Part shown: positions 25,379 through 33,561 of the stretch, piece after piece
How the letters are laid out: each line of letters starts with the position of its first letter
Position numbering within the stretch: position 1 is the first letter of the stretch
Source of the DNA: Leptospira sp.
GTDB taxonomy: Bacteria; Spirochaetota; Leptospiria; Leptospirales; Leptospiraceae
Reading direction: 5' to 3'
Assembly: GCA_027531445.1 (NCBI GenBank)
Contig: JAPZRK010000007.1
Coordinates: 62,001-126,000, forward strand
DNA length: 64,000 bases
Notes under the pieces: model-generated
Seen by the model: the letters and a program-made list of their open reading frames with translations, nothing else
Databases searched by the model: none
Told to the model about the DNA's origin: nothing
Translations under genes and position numbers: made by a program

Positions 25379-28222
25379 TTAAAGTGCTATGTAAAGTTGA
25401 AACAAATCAATCGTCTGCAATATTTTCGCACCGTTTTTGATTTTTCGGATTTCAATTTCGTAAGTTTCCTTAGCCTTTTGAATCTCTTTCATCGTACGAT
25501 GTAAAACAGACTTTTTCTCCGGGCGAGTATCCCATTTATACGCGGCTTCCTGACGCATTAATTTTTCTTCTAATTGACGGATCAATTTTTGGTGAGATAG
25601 TTCAACTTTGTATTCTTCTTTTTGGAAAATAGACAATGTCTCTTTCTGGAGTATCTGTTTTCTTGCTTCTACGTCGCTCAAGATTTTTGGATAACATTTG
25701 ATATAAAGATTTTCAATTTTTGAAAGGGGAAGCTCGTCCGCGGGAACGTATGTTTTTGCCTCAACCCAGTCCGATGAAATTTCGTCTTTATGATTGATTT
25801 CATTCGTCGTTAGATCATATTCCAAAAAGAAGATTTCTCTCCTTTTCAAAGAAAACTTAAATTCGACAAGAAAGACTAATAAAATTTTGTTTTTTAGTAC
25901 TTTTGAGTAAACATACTTCTTTTTGTTACCAATTTGTGAGTTGGTAAATAACTCTGTGACGCGTTCGACGAATGGATGACCGAATGCCATAAATTCTAAT
26001 GTATCATTTGTTAAAGCAAGATCAGAATCAAAAGTTGCAGGTTTTGACTTGCCTTCCGGATTTGTATATTGATAGAGTTCATTCTTTTTTTCACTCAATC
26101 TTCCTGGTAATTGATTTAAAAAGATTTTTGAACCAGAAGTAACGATTTCTTCTAGATGTTGGTTATTCCATGCTCTATCATCTTGAGTGTGATCATAATA
26201 GTCTTTAAGATTGAAATCTAATAATTTTGGTGTAACTAGAGAATTAAGTTTCTCAAATCCTTTTTGAGCAACTTGAATTCTTAGATCAAGTTCAGTGTCC
26301 ATTTCTTCTTTCGTTTTTGTGCCAGTGATGAAATGCATAAAACTTGAGTTAAAGTCTAGTTCCTCTTCAATGGTGCCTAGTAGTTCGTCAGAAGCACCTA
26401 TAGATTCTTCAAACAGTTTGATTTTGTTTGTAAGAACTTCAAGTATGCGCTCCGCGACAGTATCTTTCGAGGCAAAGTTAAAAATATATACATTGTCCTT
26501 TTGGCCAAATCTATGTATTCGACCAATTCGTTGTTCAATTTTTAAAGGACTCCACGGTAAATCATAGTTAAAGAGTATATTGGCAAATTGTAAATTTCTA
26601 CCTTCTCCACCGGCTTCTGTGCAAATTAGAATTTCGCAATCTTCTTTAAATCTTTGGATTGCTCTTTCTTTGTCATCCATACTCAATGAGCCGTGGAACG
26701 AAGAAATTTTGTACTCTGATTCCAACAAAGATTGAATATGATCTTGAGTGGTGCGGAATTGAGTAAAGATGATAAACTTTTTATGACCTTCCTTTTTTAG
26801 CTTAGCCAATGTCTCTTTGAGTTTTTGGGATTTGCGATCTTCTTTGATTTGTTTACCAATATGAATTAAGCGATTTAAAGTAAATAGTTCCCGTTTGATT
26901 CTTTGAAAGTTTGACATTTCCGATTCATCTAATTCGGTTAGAAAATCTTCAACTCCCTCAGTTTCATCTAAATCCCAATCGTCGACAGTAACTTCATTTT
27001 CTTTCATGTAATGAAATTTAGTTTCAAGCATGAACTTCCGTTTTTGAAGAGCAGACAGAAGGGCAATTACCGATGAGTCCAATAATTTTTGGAAAACAAT
27101 CATCACAAAACCTACAGCACGGTTCTTGGTTCCCATTGCAAGATTGTATTCTCTGCGTACGTATTCGGTCGTTTCGTCGTAAAATTGACGTTCGATGGGA
27201 GATAGATCGATTCTAACCGTTTTTGCAAATCGTTTTGTAAAACCACCGACCTCAACTTTACGTCTTCTAAGTAATACCTTTGAAATCTTTTCCTTAAGAT
27301 CTGTTTTTCCACCGACGATATAATCATTTACGAATGTATGATATGGCCCGAGGATATTTGGATCTACTAAATGAAGGAGATAAAACAGTTCTTCTAATTT
27401 ACCGCGAAATGGAGTAGCAGTTAATAACAATAAACATTCCGTCTTACGGGCTATTTTTTCTGCAAAAAGGTAACTTCTAGTTACTTTTGAATAATCTCTT
27501 CTCAATCGATGTGCTTCATCGAAGACAACTATATCCCATTTGACTTTTAGAATTTCTTCAGCATACTTTGGATTTTTGATAAAGTCAATTGATGTAATTA
27601 CTTTATTGTAGTTTCGCCAGTGATCTTCACCATTGGTGATGAAATTTCGTCTTCTAATGATTGCAAATTCTTCATTGAATTTGTTTTTCATTTCTTGTTG
27701 CCACTGAACAACTAACGGTGAAGGGGTGACTACGAGAACCTTCTTCAAACCTCTTCGAAAAATTAATTCTTTTACTGCGAGTCCAGCCTCAATTGTTTTA
27801 CCCAAACCAACTTCGTCGGCAAGGATGAATCTTGGTTTCAGACTATTGGCTACAATAAACGTAGACTCGATTTGATGAGGGAGTAAACGCGTTCTTGAAT
27901 TAGACAGGGATGATAGTTTATCAAAATTATGAGTGCGTCTTAACTGGTGTGCCAATAGTGAAAGTTCCATGGCCTTGGGAAATTCCTCCCATTCTTTCAA
28001 GGGAGACGGATATGTTGGAAGCAGTTGAAGCGTTGGATCGATTTTGTTTACGGTTTTAAATAATTCCTTATTTGGAAAATATAGTTCGAATGTTGTGTTG
28101 GATTCTTTTGTAATTTTTCCAAAACCTAGTTCCGGTTCGTTGATTAGGAATGCAAATTCACTAGATACATTGGATACTTCCGTTGTCTCAAAATCTAGAC
28201 TTAGCTGTGTTGGGATTTGCAT
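25379..28222 (-). CDS. SNF2-family DNA/RNA-polymerase-associated helicase (RapA-like)
   Basis: About 947 residues. Superfamily 2 motor: motif I ADEVGLGKTIEAG (about 140), II DEAHR (VVFDEAHRLRRD), III LLLTATPF, then in the C-terminal RecA lobe FIIFTQFRTTQDHIQ, FHGSLSMDDKERAIQRF, TEAGGEGRNLQFAN and QRIGRIHRFGQKDNVYIF. The last about 350 residues form a coiled-coil-rich tail unlike RapA's. Such proteins remodel protein-nucleic acid complexes. No methylase or nuclease gene is adjacent, so a restriction or DISARM-type role is not supported. ATG 28222 overlaps the queE stop (TGATG) with GGAG 4 bases upstream, so the two are coupled. Confidence 0.88.
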   Translation of the reverse strand: MQIPTQLSLDFETTEVSNVSSEFAFLINEPELGFGKITKESNTTFELYFPNKELFKTVNKIDPTLQLLPTYPSPLKEWEEFPKAMELSLLAHQLRRTHNFDKLSSLSNSRTRLLPHQIESTFIVANSLKPRFILADEVGLGKTIEAGLAVKELIFRRGLKKVLVVTPSPLVVQWQQEMKNKFNEEFAIIRRRNFITNGEDHWRNYNKVITSIDFIKNPKYAEEILKVKWDIVVFDEAHRLRRDYSKVTRSYLFAEKIARKTECLLLLTATPFRGKLEELFYLLHLVDPNILGPYHTFVNDYIVGGKTDLKEKISKVLLRRRKVEVGGFTKRFAKTVRIDLSPIERQFYDETTEYVRREYNLAMGTKNRAVGFVMIVFQKLLDSSVIALLSALQKRKFMLETKFHYMKENEVTVDDWDLDETEGVEDFLTELDESEMSNFQRIKRELFTLNRLIHIGKQIKEDRKSQKLKETLAKLKKEGHKKFIIFTQFRTTQDHIQSLLESEYKISSFHGSLSMDDKERAIQRFKEDCEILICTEAGGEGRNLQFANILFNYDLPWSPLKIEQRIGRIHRFGQKDNVYIFNFASKDTVAERILEVLTNKIKLFEESIGASDELLGTIEEELDFNSSFMHFITGTKTKEEMDTELDLRIQVAQKGFEKLNSLVTPKLLDFNLKDYYDHTQDDRAWNNQHLEEIVTSGSKIFLNQLPGRLSEKKNELYQYTNPEGKSKPATFDSDLALTNDTLEFMAFGHPFVERVTELFTNSQIGNKKKYVYSKVLKNKILLVFLVEFKFSLKRREIFFLEYDLTTNEINHKDEISSDWVEAKTYVPADELPLSKIENLYIKCYPKILSDVEARKQILQKETLSIFQKEEYKVELSHQKLIRQLEEKLMRQEAAYKWDTRPEKKSVLHRTMKEIQKAKETYEIEIRKIKNGAKILQTIDLFQLYIAL

Positions 28223-28932
28223 CAAACTCCTTTTTTATTACCCCAGAGAAACTTATGAATTTGTAAAGACAAACGACCATTAGATGGATTTGACTTATTC
28301 AGCCATTCTACAAGCTCACGGGCATCTAAATCTTCGTGAACTGGAGAAAACAAAACATTTGTATTGGATATTCTCTCGTGAAGGATTTCCAAACTTCTTT
28401 GAAAATCGTATCTATCTCGAATGACGAACTTGATTTCGTCAAGAGAATTATGTCTCTTTTTTAGAATCTCGAAATTATCCAAATTCATGAATGATTCCAT
28501 ACCTGAGCCAGGTAATTTGTAATCCATTGTGTAAACCATCTCCTCCGAAAGCTCGATCCTTTCTTTGCCGTTAGTTTCGATTCTTGGAGCGGGATAGGGC
28601 AATTGCTTCTGAAAACGGTATGAAAAAATATGTTTTGAAAGGATTTTTGTGAAGTCCCCATTTTTCCCTTCGAGAGGTTCGCCACCGGTAATTAGAATTT
28701 GTTTAGAATCGGATGGATCTAAAGTGGAAAGTGTGCTGATAACACTTTTTAGATCTTGCTCGGTACCTTGCTCTGGTCCCAAGGCATACGGTGTATCACA
28801 CCATAATTTCTTTTCCCCAACTTTGCCACATCGTAATGAGCAACCAGCAAAACGAACAAATAAGGTCGGGATCCCTTGGGAGATACCCTCTCCAGAGATG
28901 GACTCGTAAATCTCATGAATTTTACCAAGCAT
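28222..28932 (-). CDS. queE: 7-carboxy-7-deazaguanine synthase-like radical SAM enzyme
   Basis: About 236 residues from ATG 28932, which has AAGGGA 7 bases upstream. The N-terminal HEIYESISGEGISQGIPTLFVRFAGC is the QueE hallmark (substrate loop plus first cluster Cys), and later ITGGEPL is the radical-SAM GGE motif. QueE makes CDG, a precursor of queuosine and other 7-deazaguanines. The cluster cysteines are C31, C35 and C45, that is CX3CX9C, with seven extra residues before the third Cys compared with the usual CX3CX2C. It diverges from the VWA-STAS gene (76 bp apart) and is coupled to the SNF2 helicase. Confidence 0.85.
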   Translation of the reverse strand: MLGKIHEIYESISGEGISQGIPTLFVRFAGCSLRCGKVGEKKLWCDTPYALGPEQGTEQDLKSVISTLSTLDPSDSKQILITGGEPLEGKNGDFTKILSKHIFSYRFQKQLPYPAPRIETNGKERIELSEEMVYTMDYKLPGSGMESFMNLDNFEILKKRHNSLDEIKFVIRDRYDFQRSLEILHERISNTNVLFSPVHEDLDARELVEWLNKSNPSNGRLSLQIHKFLWGNKKGV

Positions 28933-29008
28933 AGTGTGATCCCTTGATAGACAGGAATTCATAAATAGTTCTTGCGGAAAGAGAAAATCTAATCGTTTTC
29001 TAGAGTGT

Positions 29009-30652
29009 ATGCATGTTGAAGGTAAACTCGAATACCCGTTTATAGTCGAAGGCGAGACACAAAAAAATCATCTGCTTTTGAGATTAAGAACACCAGCTAA
29101 TCCTACTTTAACGGAGAGAAAGCCAATCGTGATTGGATTGGCTATTGATAAGAGTTGGTCTATGAAGGGTGAAAAGATAGATTCGGTCATCGACGCTTCA
29201 TGTGCACTAGTAAATTGGCTCACAAGACATGACTCTCTGTCAATCATTGCTTATTCTGCAGATGTTCAGATCATTCAACCACTCACAAGTTTGACGGAAA
29301 AGATTTCCGTGACAGACCGCATCCGAAATATTCAAGTAGCTACGTCTACCAATCTGAGCGGAGGATGGTTGTCTGCACTTAGAACCGTAGAAGCTGCAAA
29401 TATCCCAAACGCATACAAAAGAGTGATTCTACTAACCGATGGAAATCCTACCTCGGGTGTGAAAGAACCAGAAGCTCTGATACAAATAGCAAAGGATCAC
29501 CTAGCACGTGGTATATCTACTACTACGGTCGGCGTAGGAAGTGATTTTAATGAAGCGATACTTATGGAAATCGCTCGAGCGGGTGGAGGAAATTTTTACT
29601 TTGTAGACAATCCAGAAATGGCTTCGGATATATTCTTTCGAGAATTTGGAGATATTGGAGCCCTATATGCACAAGCAATTGATATCAATCTTGAGCTAGC
29701 TCCTGGAATACAGTTCAAAGAGCTACTAAATGATATCCCGCATACCATGACCGAGGAAATTGATGAATTTCAAGGCAACGCATTTAACGTAACTAGACAA
29801 AAAGTAAATCTCCAGATCGGTGACCTAAGAGCAGATGATATAAAAAGTTTGGTCTTCAAATTGGAGATCGATCGATCGCTGAAAAAAATGGACGGGCCAT
29901 TATACCAAGCAAAAGTTACATATTATAATTTATTAAATCAGATGAAACTGGAAAGTGTTGAGTCAGAACTTCCTTTACATTATGAAAAATCTCAAGGAAA
30001 ACAAGACCCAGATGTTCTAGTAGAAATGATCATGGCGGATGCAGCCAAAGGAATGAGGCAAATTACAGATGCTGTTAAGTTAAATAAATTGGATGAAGCT
30101 AGAGCAATTCTAGCAGTATTAGTGCACTCAATTGAAAAAAATAAACACTTTGCACCAAATTCATTAGGGTCTCTTTTATCTCGACTCAATTCGATGGACA
30201 ATAAAATTCAAGAGAAAGTTGCAAACTTATCCAAACATATCTTTGCTGGATCCTCTTTCATCTCTCGTGGACCAGAGCAAATTGACACTAAAGATATGAA
30301 TTTACATGATGATATCTTTGAATATAAAACATCCGGCGATATCGATCTATATAAATGTCCTGAAATGAAGGCTGTCGTAGAATCAAAATTAAGTGAAGGC
30401 TATCGGTTTATGATTTTTGATATGTCCGATACTGCACATATCGACTCGTCTGCTATTGGTGCATTGATTCAAATTGTGGGTTGGCTTAGAAAGCGGGGTG
30501 GTGAATTTGTAGCTTGTAATATCAGAGATTCAGTAAAGAAGGTCTTTGAAATTACAAGACTTTACAATCATATTCGAGTTGAAGAGTCTTTGCCGGAAGC
30601 AAAAGATATTTTAAATCGTATCATTTTTGCTAAACAAGGAGAAAGTCTCTAA
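29009..30652 (+). CDS. VWA domain-STAS domain fusion protein
   Basis: 547 residues, no signal peptide, so cytoplasmic. The N-terminal about 240 residues are a von Willebrand A domain with a complete MIDAS: DKSWS (D47, S49, S51), a threonine in STNLSGG, and LLTDGNPTSG. A helical or beta middle region (about 250-430) follows, as in VWA/VIT-type proteins. The C-terminal about 110 residues are a STAS domain like SpoIIAA/RsbV (FMIFDMSDTAHIDSSAIGALIQIVG), with Ser480 or Ser481 at the usual phosphorylation site. It should therefore bind a metal-dependent ligand and be switched by an anti-sigma-type kinase. No kinase, phosphatase or sigma gene is adjacent. The convergent PC4-like gene is 2 bp away. 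Confidence 0.88.
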   Translation: MHVEGKLEYPFIVEGETQKNHLLLRLRTPANPTLTERKPIVIGLAIDKSWSMKGEKIDSVIDASCALVNWLTRHDSLSIIAYSADVQIIQPLTSLTEKISVTDRIRNIQVATSTNLSGGWLSALRTVEAANIPNAYKRVILLTDGNPTSGVKEPEALIQIAKDHLARGISTTTVGVGSDFNEAILMEIARAGGGNFYFVDNPEMASDIFFREFGDIGALYAQAIDINLELAPGIQFKELLNDIPHTMTEEIDEFQGNAFNVTRQKVNLQIGDLRADDIKSLVFKLEIDRSLKKMDGPLYQAKVTYYNLLNQMKLESVESELPLHYEKSQGKQDPDVLVEMIMADAAKGMRQITDAVKLNKLDEARAILAVLVHSIEKNKHFAPNSLGSLLSRLNSMDNKIQEKVANLSKHIFAGSSFISRGPEQIDTKDMNLHDDIFEYKTSGDIDLYKCPEMKAVVESKLSEGYRFMIFDMSDTAHIDSSAIGALIQIVGWLRKRGGEFVACNIRDSVKKVFEITRLYNHIRVEESLPEAKDILNRIIFAKQGESL

Positions 30653-30654
30653 CT

Positions 30655-30876
30655 TTACGCAAGCCATCGTTCTGCCTCTTCGATCGCTTCTTTTAATTCG
30701 CTGATGATTGACGGCGAAAGCGCGATACCTTTTTGAGTCGGTTTGTATTCGCCATTGGCGTCTGTATACCATACACGTATGTTGAATAAAGTTTGTCCTT
30801 TGAATTCCGAGATCTCAACTCTAATGATTTCTCCCCTTCCCTTATCGATGTCTTTGATGATTCCTGTTTTTGCCAT
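30655..30876 (-). CDS. PC4/YdbC-like transcriptional coactivator-type ssDNA-binding protein
   Basis: 73 residues from ATG 30876, two bases after the FNR stop and with GGAG 10 bases upstream. The pattern matches the PC4 fold: GEIIRVEISEFKGQTLFNIRVWYTDANGEYKPTQKGIALSP followed by a C-terminal helix with a tryptophan (EAIEEAERWL). Bacterial PC4/YdbC homologues bind single-stranded DNA or RNA as dimers; the role here is unknown. It is co-oriented and probably co-transcribed with FNR. Confidence 0.85.
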   Translation of the reverse strand: MAKTGIIKDIDKGRGEIIRVEISEFKGQTLFNIRVWYTDANGEYKPTQKGIALSPSIISELKEAIEEAERWLA

Positions 30877-30877
30877 A

Positions 30878-31801
30878 TTAGTATGTCTCCACAAACAATT
30901 GATCTTTTGTCTCTAATTCTTTTTTGAATTCTTCATATGATAACGAAGACTGGCTGGCCTTCAAGATTTCTTCAATGACCCCCTTTTCCATACCCTTTGG
31001 TCCACCACAGATATATACCTTTCCATTGTTAGAAAGAGATTTTGATATCGAATCGCCTAATTCTTTTACTCGATGTGAAATGTACATTTTCCCTCCATCA
31101 AATGGATTATTTTCTTCTCGGCTGACAGCAGTTATGAATTTAAAGTTTGGGAATTCCTTTGCAGTCGTCTCGAAGTAGTCCCTTAAAACTATCTCGTCTG
31201 AATAAGGGGCCCCATATATTAGAAAGATATTTCCTTTGAAATTGATATGTTTGTGTCTAAGAAGCTCTTCGATCATTCCAAAAAAAGGAGCTACACCTGT
31301 TCCAGTTGCACAGAAAAAAATATCACCTTCAAAATCCTGCTGTGGTAACAGAAATTTCTTACCAGCAGGACCTGTCAAAATGACTTCTTCGCCTGACTTG
31401 AGGTCGCACATGTAATTTGAGCATACACCTTTATGCAGAATGTTTCCTTCAGAATCATAAATATTATCACGTTTGATGATAAATTCTATATTGTCTTTAG
31501 TTTGGCCAAAACTGTATGATGGTGAGGCAATGGAGTATAAGCGAATCGCATAACCGACATCTGATGCTCCTTTCGCTACTTTTGATGGGTCTTCCCCAGG
31601 TGGAATCACACCCGCACTTTGACCAATGATATATGGATATTGTGAATGATCCAAAGAAATACAAATTCGATGTATGGCCGAATCTCCTTCCTTGATCGGT
31701 CTCTTTCCCATTCCGCTTTCAGGGGTCAATCTGGTGTTTGAAATCACTTTTCCGATGATCGGATTCGACTTTTTGAATAAATTGATCTGTGGGGTAAACA
31801 A
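30878..31801 (-). CDS. Plastid-type ferredoxin-NADP+ reductase
   Basis: 307 residues, the length of plant-type FNR rather than the shorter bacterial Fpr. FAD-binding motif RLYSIASP, cofactor motif GVCSNYMCDL, NADP motifs FFCATGTGVAPFFGM and YICGGPKGMEKG, and the C-terminal VETY with a terminal tyrosine that stacks on the flavin as in chloroplast FNR. An extended loop with PGEDPSKVAKGASDVG matches the plastid type. A plastid-class FNR is known from Leptospira interrogans. It probably supplies reduced ferredoxin or flavodoxin from NADPH for redox defence and iron-sulfur or haem chemistry. Confidence 0.93.
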   Translation of the reverse strand: MFTPQINLFKKSNPIIGKVISNTRLTPESGMGKRPIKEGDSAIHRICISLDHSQYPYIIGQSAGVIPPGEDPSKVAKGASDVGYAIRLYSIASPSYSFGQTKDNIEFIIKRDNIYDSEGNILHKGVCSNYMCDLKSGEEVILTGPAGKKFLLPQQDFEGDIFFCATGTGVAPFFGMIEELLRHKHINFKGNIFLIYGAPYSDEIVLRDYFETTAKEFPNFKFITAVSREENNPFDGGKMYISHRVKELGDSISKSLSNNGKVYICGGPKGMEKGVIEEILKASQSSLSYEEFKKELETKDQLFVETY

Positions 31802-31947
31802 TGGCTTCCTCTGTAGTAAGCGTTTTTAGTCAAGAGTCCCAAGTCAATGAAAGGAAAAAAAGAGAGTTTTTCACCGGCAAAAATGGGCTGGTTTTTGGAT
31901 AAAAATTATGTCTCTTAGTTGACTGAAATTCCACCGTTTTTAGTCTT

Positions 31948-31974
31948 TAGAGAATCCCTTTCTCGAGCCGATAA
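31948..31974 (+). promoter_or_regulatory. Sigma-28 (FliA)-like promoter
   Basis: TAGA (31948-31951), a 15-bp spacer, then GCCGATAA (31967-31974), an exact match to the FliA -10 element with 3 of 4 bases of the -35 core TAAA. Transcription would start about 31981, just before the GAGGAAGG ribosome-binding site of the 32004 ORF. The -10 also forms part of a CGATAA/TTATCG hairpin (31969-31985). GCCGATAA also occurs once by chance at 17915 within a gene, so this is suggestive only. Confidence 0.4.
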
Positions 31975-32003
31975 TTCTCTTATCGAGGAAGGATCCATCA
32001 TTT

Positions 32004-32216
32004 ATGCTATCATTCGAACCAACCACCGCCAATCACGAATCCAGGATCCTTCCTTCAAAGAATTTAGCCCATAAATTGGAACTGTTTACGAATCGATTTT
32101 TAGATGGAATGAAAACGCGAGAAACCAGTGATTCAACTTCTTGGAAGGTTGTAGATCTAAACGGACGGGTCATCGCAATGGGAGCCATTCCAGAACAAAC
32201 TGAATTTCTTTTCTAA
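32004..32216 (+). CDS. Small hypothetical protein
   Basis: 70 residues, hydrophilic, no signal peptide. The sequence has a helical N-half (LAHKLELFTNRFLDGMKT) and a beta-like tail WKVVDLNGRVIAMGAI. No family recognised. It is supported as a real gene by a GAGGAAGG Shine-Dalgarno about 10 bases before ATG, by its position 6 bp before the DUF3015 gene on the same strand, and by a candidate promoter directly upstream. It could be a regulatory or leader peptide for the exported proteins that follow; this is inference. Confidence 0.5.
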   Translation: MLSFEPTTANHESRILPSKNLAHKLELFTNRFLDGMKTRETSDSTSWKVVDLNGRVIAMGAIPEQTEFLF

Positions 32217-32222
32217 TTTACA

Positions 32223-32711
32223 ATGAAGAAGTTTTTTGCACTCTTACTCACTATTTTTCTATTCTCGGTTTCGACATTGCATTCCAAAAGCTATGGAATG
32301 GCAGGATGCGGACTTGGATCAATGGTTCCAGCCTGGAAGAATGACATTACCCAAGTTTTAGCGGCTACAACAAACGGCTCAACATCAAATCAAACCTTTG
32401 GTATCACGTCCGGCACCTTGAATTGCACGGATGATGGGATTGTGAAACTAGAAAAAGCACAGGAAGTGTTTGTTCATTATAATCATTCCGGACTTGAAAT
32501 AGAATTTGCAAAGGGAAACGGTGAAAGAATAGAAGCAATTGCTACCTTGTTAGGTTGTCCGACACATAGCAAACAAATAGGTGAGCTTGCAAAAAAAAAT
32601 TTTGCAAGTATCGTTAACCCAGAAACCTCAAAAAGTTCGCAAAATTTGTTGAGGGCATTAAAACGGGAAATAGGAAATGATCCCGTATTGAGTTTAGCTT
32701 GTAATTTTTGA
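32223..32711 (+). CDS. DUF3015 family exported protein
   Basis: 162 residues with a signal peptide (to about residue 22, LHSKS). The DUF3015 signature is clear: YGMAGCGLGSMV, then ITQVLAATTNGSTSNQTFGITSGTLNC, with two cysteine pairs likely forming disulfides. The family occurs in spirochaetes and proteobacteria as small exported or outer-membrane-associated proteins; function unknown. Its stop overlaps the next gene's ATG by 4 bp, so it is co-expressed with the beta-barrel protein. Confidence 0.85.
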   Translation: MKKFFALLLTIFLFSVSTLHSKSYGMAGCGLGSMVPAWKNDITQVLAATTNGSTSNQTFGITSGTLNCTDDGIVKLEKAQEVFVHYNHSGLEIEFAKGNGERIEAIATLLGCPTHSKQIGELAKKNFASIVNPETSKSSQNLLRALKREIGNDPVLSLACNF

Positions 32712-33499
32712 GAGACCATTTTTCCCGAGCCGCCGGCTTACTATTCTTTTTACTCCATTTTATTTTCCATTACTCTATTTACTCAAATCCAACGGACGGT
32801 GTGCCTCATTCATCGAGCAGAATCGTAGGTGGTGTAGGCCAATCAGAAATTGGTAATTTTTCAGAATTTCAGTACCGTTATTTATCTCATGACATAATGA
32901 ATCGCAATGATGGATACTTTCCATTTTCCGAATCTGGAAAATTCAATACAACATTTAGATACTATCAAACATTAAATCAATTTGAGATTACAAAATTAAG
33001 TTTGATTAAATTTGCTAGCTTTGCTCCATTTCAATCCAATAATCAACTAAAGAGTTATATTTTTGATGTCGGAATTGAAAGTGTTACTGTAAGGGCGAAA
33101 AAAAATCTCATTGATACTTTTCAGAATGAAAGAATAAGAGTCTCACCTTGGAATGTAGACCTAGCAGTTGGTTACACGTACCAAATTTCAGGACAATCGA
33201 CAAACAAAGCTTTGCTTGTTTCTTTTTTGGGTGGTATGAAAGCACAATTTCATCCCTATTTCAAGGATTTTTATCGTGTTGGTCCCCAAGCAATCATTAG
33301 CTTTCTCTATGACTTTGGTACAATGAAATTTCAATTTATTTCTGCCTATCAATACTATATCTTGCTAGGCAATCAAAATGATTTTTCCAATACGCTTCGC
33401 ATGCGCTATTCTATCAACAATTCGAATGAGCTGAGACTTGATTTTATTAAATACAAAAATGAACAAGAATTTGTTTTGAATTATCATTTTATGTTTTAA
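32708..33499 (+). CDS. Predicted outer-membrane beta-barrel protein
   Basis: 263 residues. The N-terminus (LLFFLLHFIFHYSIYS) is a signal peptide preceded by a basic head. The mature part is rich in aromatic, amphipathic strands (YQTLNQFEITKLSLIKFASF, WNVDLAVGYTYQIS, MKFQFISAYQYYILLG) and ends in NYHFMF, a C-terminal phenylalanine typical of BAM substrates. The family is not recognised. Translation is coupled to DUF3015 by a 4-bp overlap, which suggests the two work together at the outer membrane. Confidence 0.6.
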   Translation: MRDHFSRAAGLLFFLLHFIFHYSIYSNPTDGVPHSSSRIVGGVGQSEIGNFSEFQYRYLSHDIMNRNDGYFPFSESGKFNTTFRYYQTLNQFEITKLSLIKFASFAPFQSNNQLKSYIFDVGIESVTVRAKKNLIDTFQNERIRVSPWNVDLAVGYTYQISGQSTNKALLVSFLGGMKAQFHPYFKDFYRVGPQAIISFLYDFGTMKFQFISAYQYYILLGNQNDFSNTLRMRYSINNSNELRLDFIKYKNEQEFVLNYHFMF

Positions 33500-33561
33500 A
33501 TGATTGAGTTAAATTCAAAGATTCCCATCTTAAAGTAAAAATTAGTTAACGGATGTGGATA

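Noticed and set aside
25379..28222. SNF2 helicase as part of a defence (DISARM- or restriction-type) system
   Set aside because: No methylase, nuclease or phospholipase-D gene is adjacent; neighbours are a symporter and queE, so RapA-like housekeeping is more likely.
28222..28932. queE plus neighbouring SNF2 helicase as a 7-deazaguanine DNA-modification (dpd) island
   Set aside because: No dpdA-type transglycosylase, queC or queD is present in the window; the coupling of two genes alone is not enough.
31873..31892. ACCGGC/GCTGGT hairpin followed by T5, resembling a terminator
   Set aside because: No plus-strand gene precedes it, and on the minus strand it lies upstream of FNR, so there is no transcript for it to end. 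The stem is only 6 bp with a wobble.
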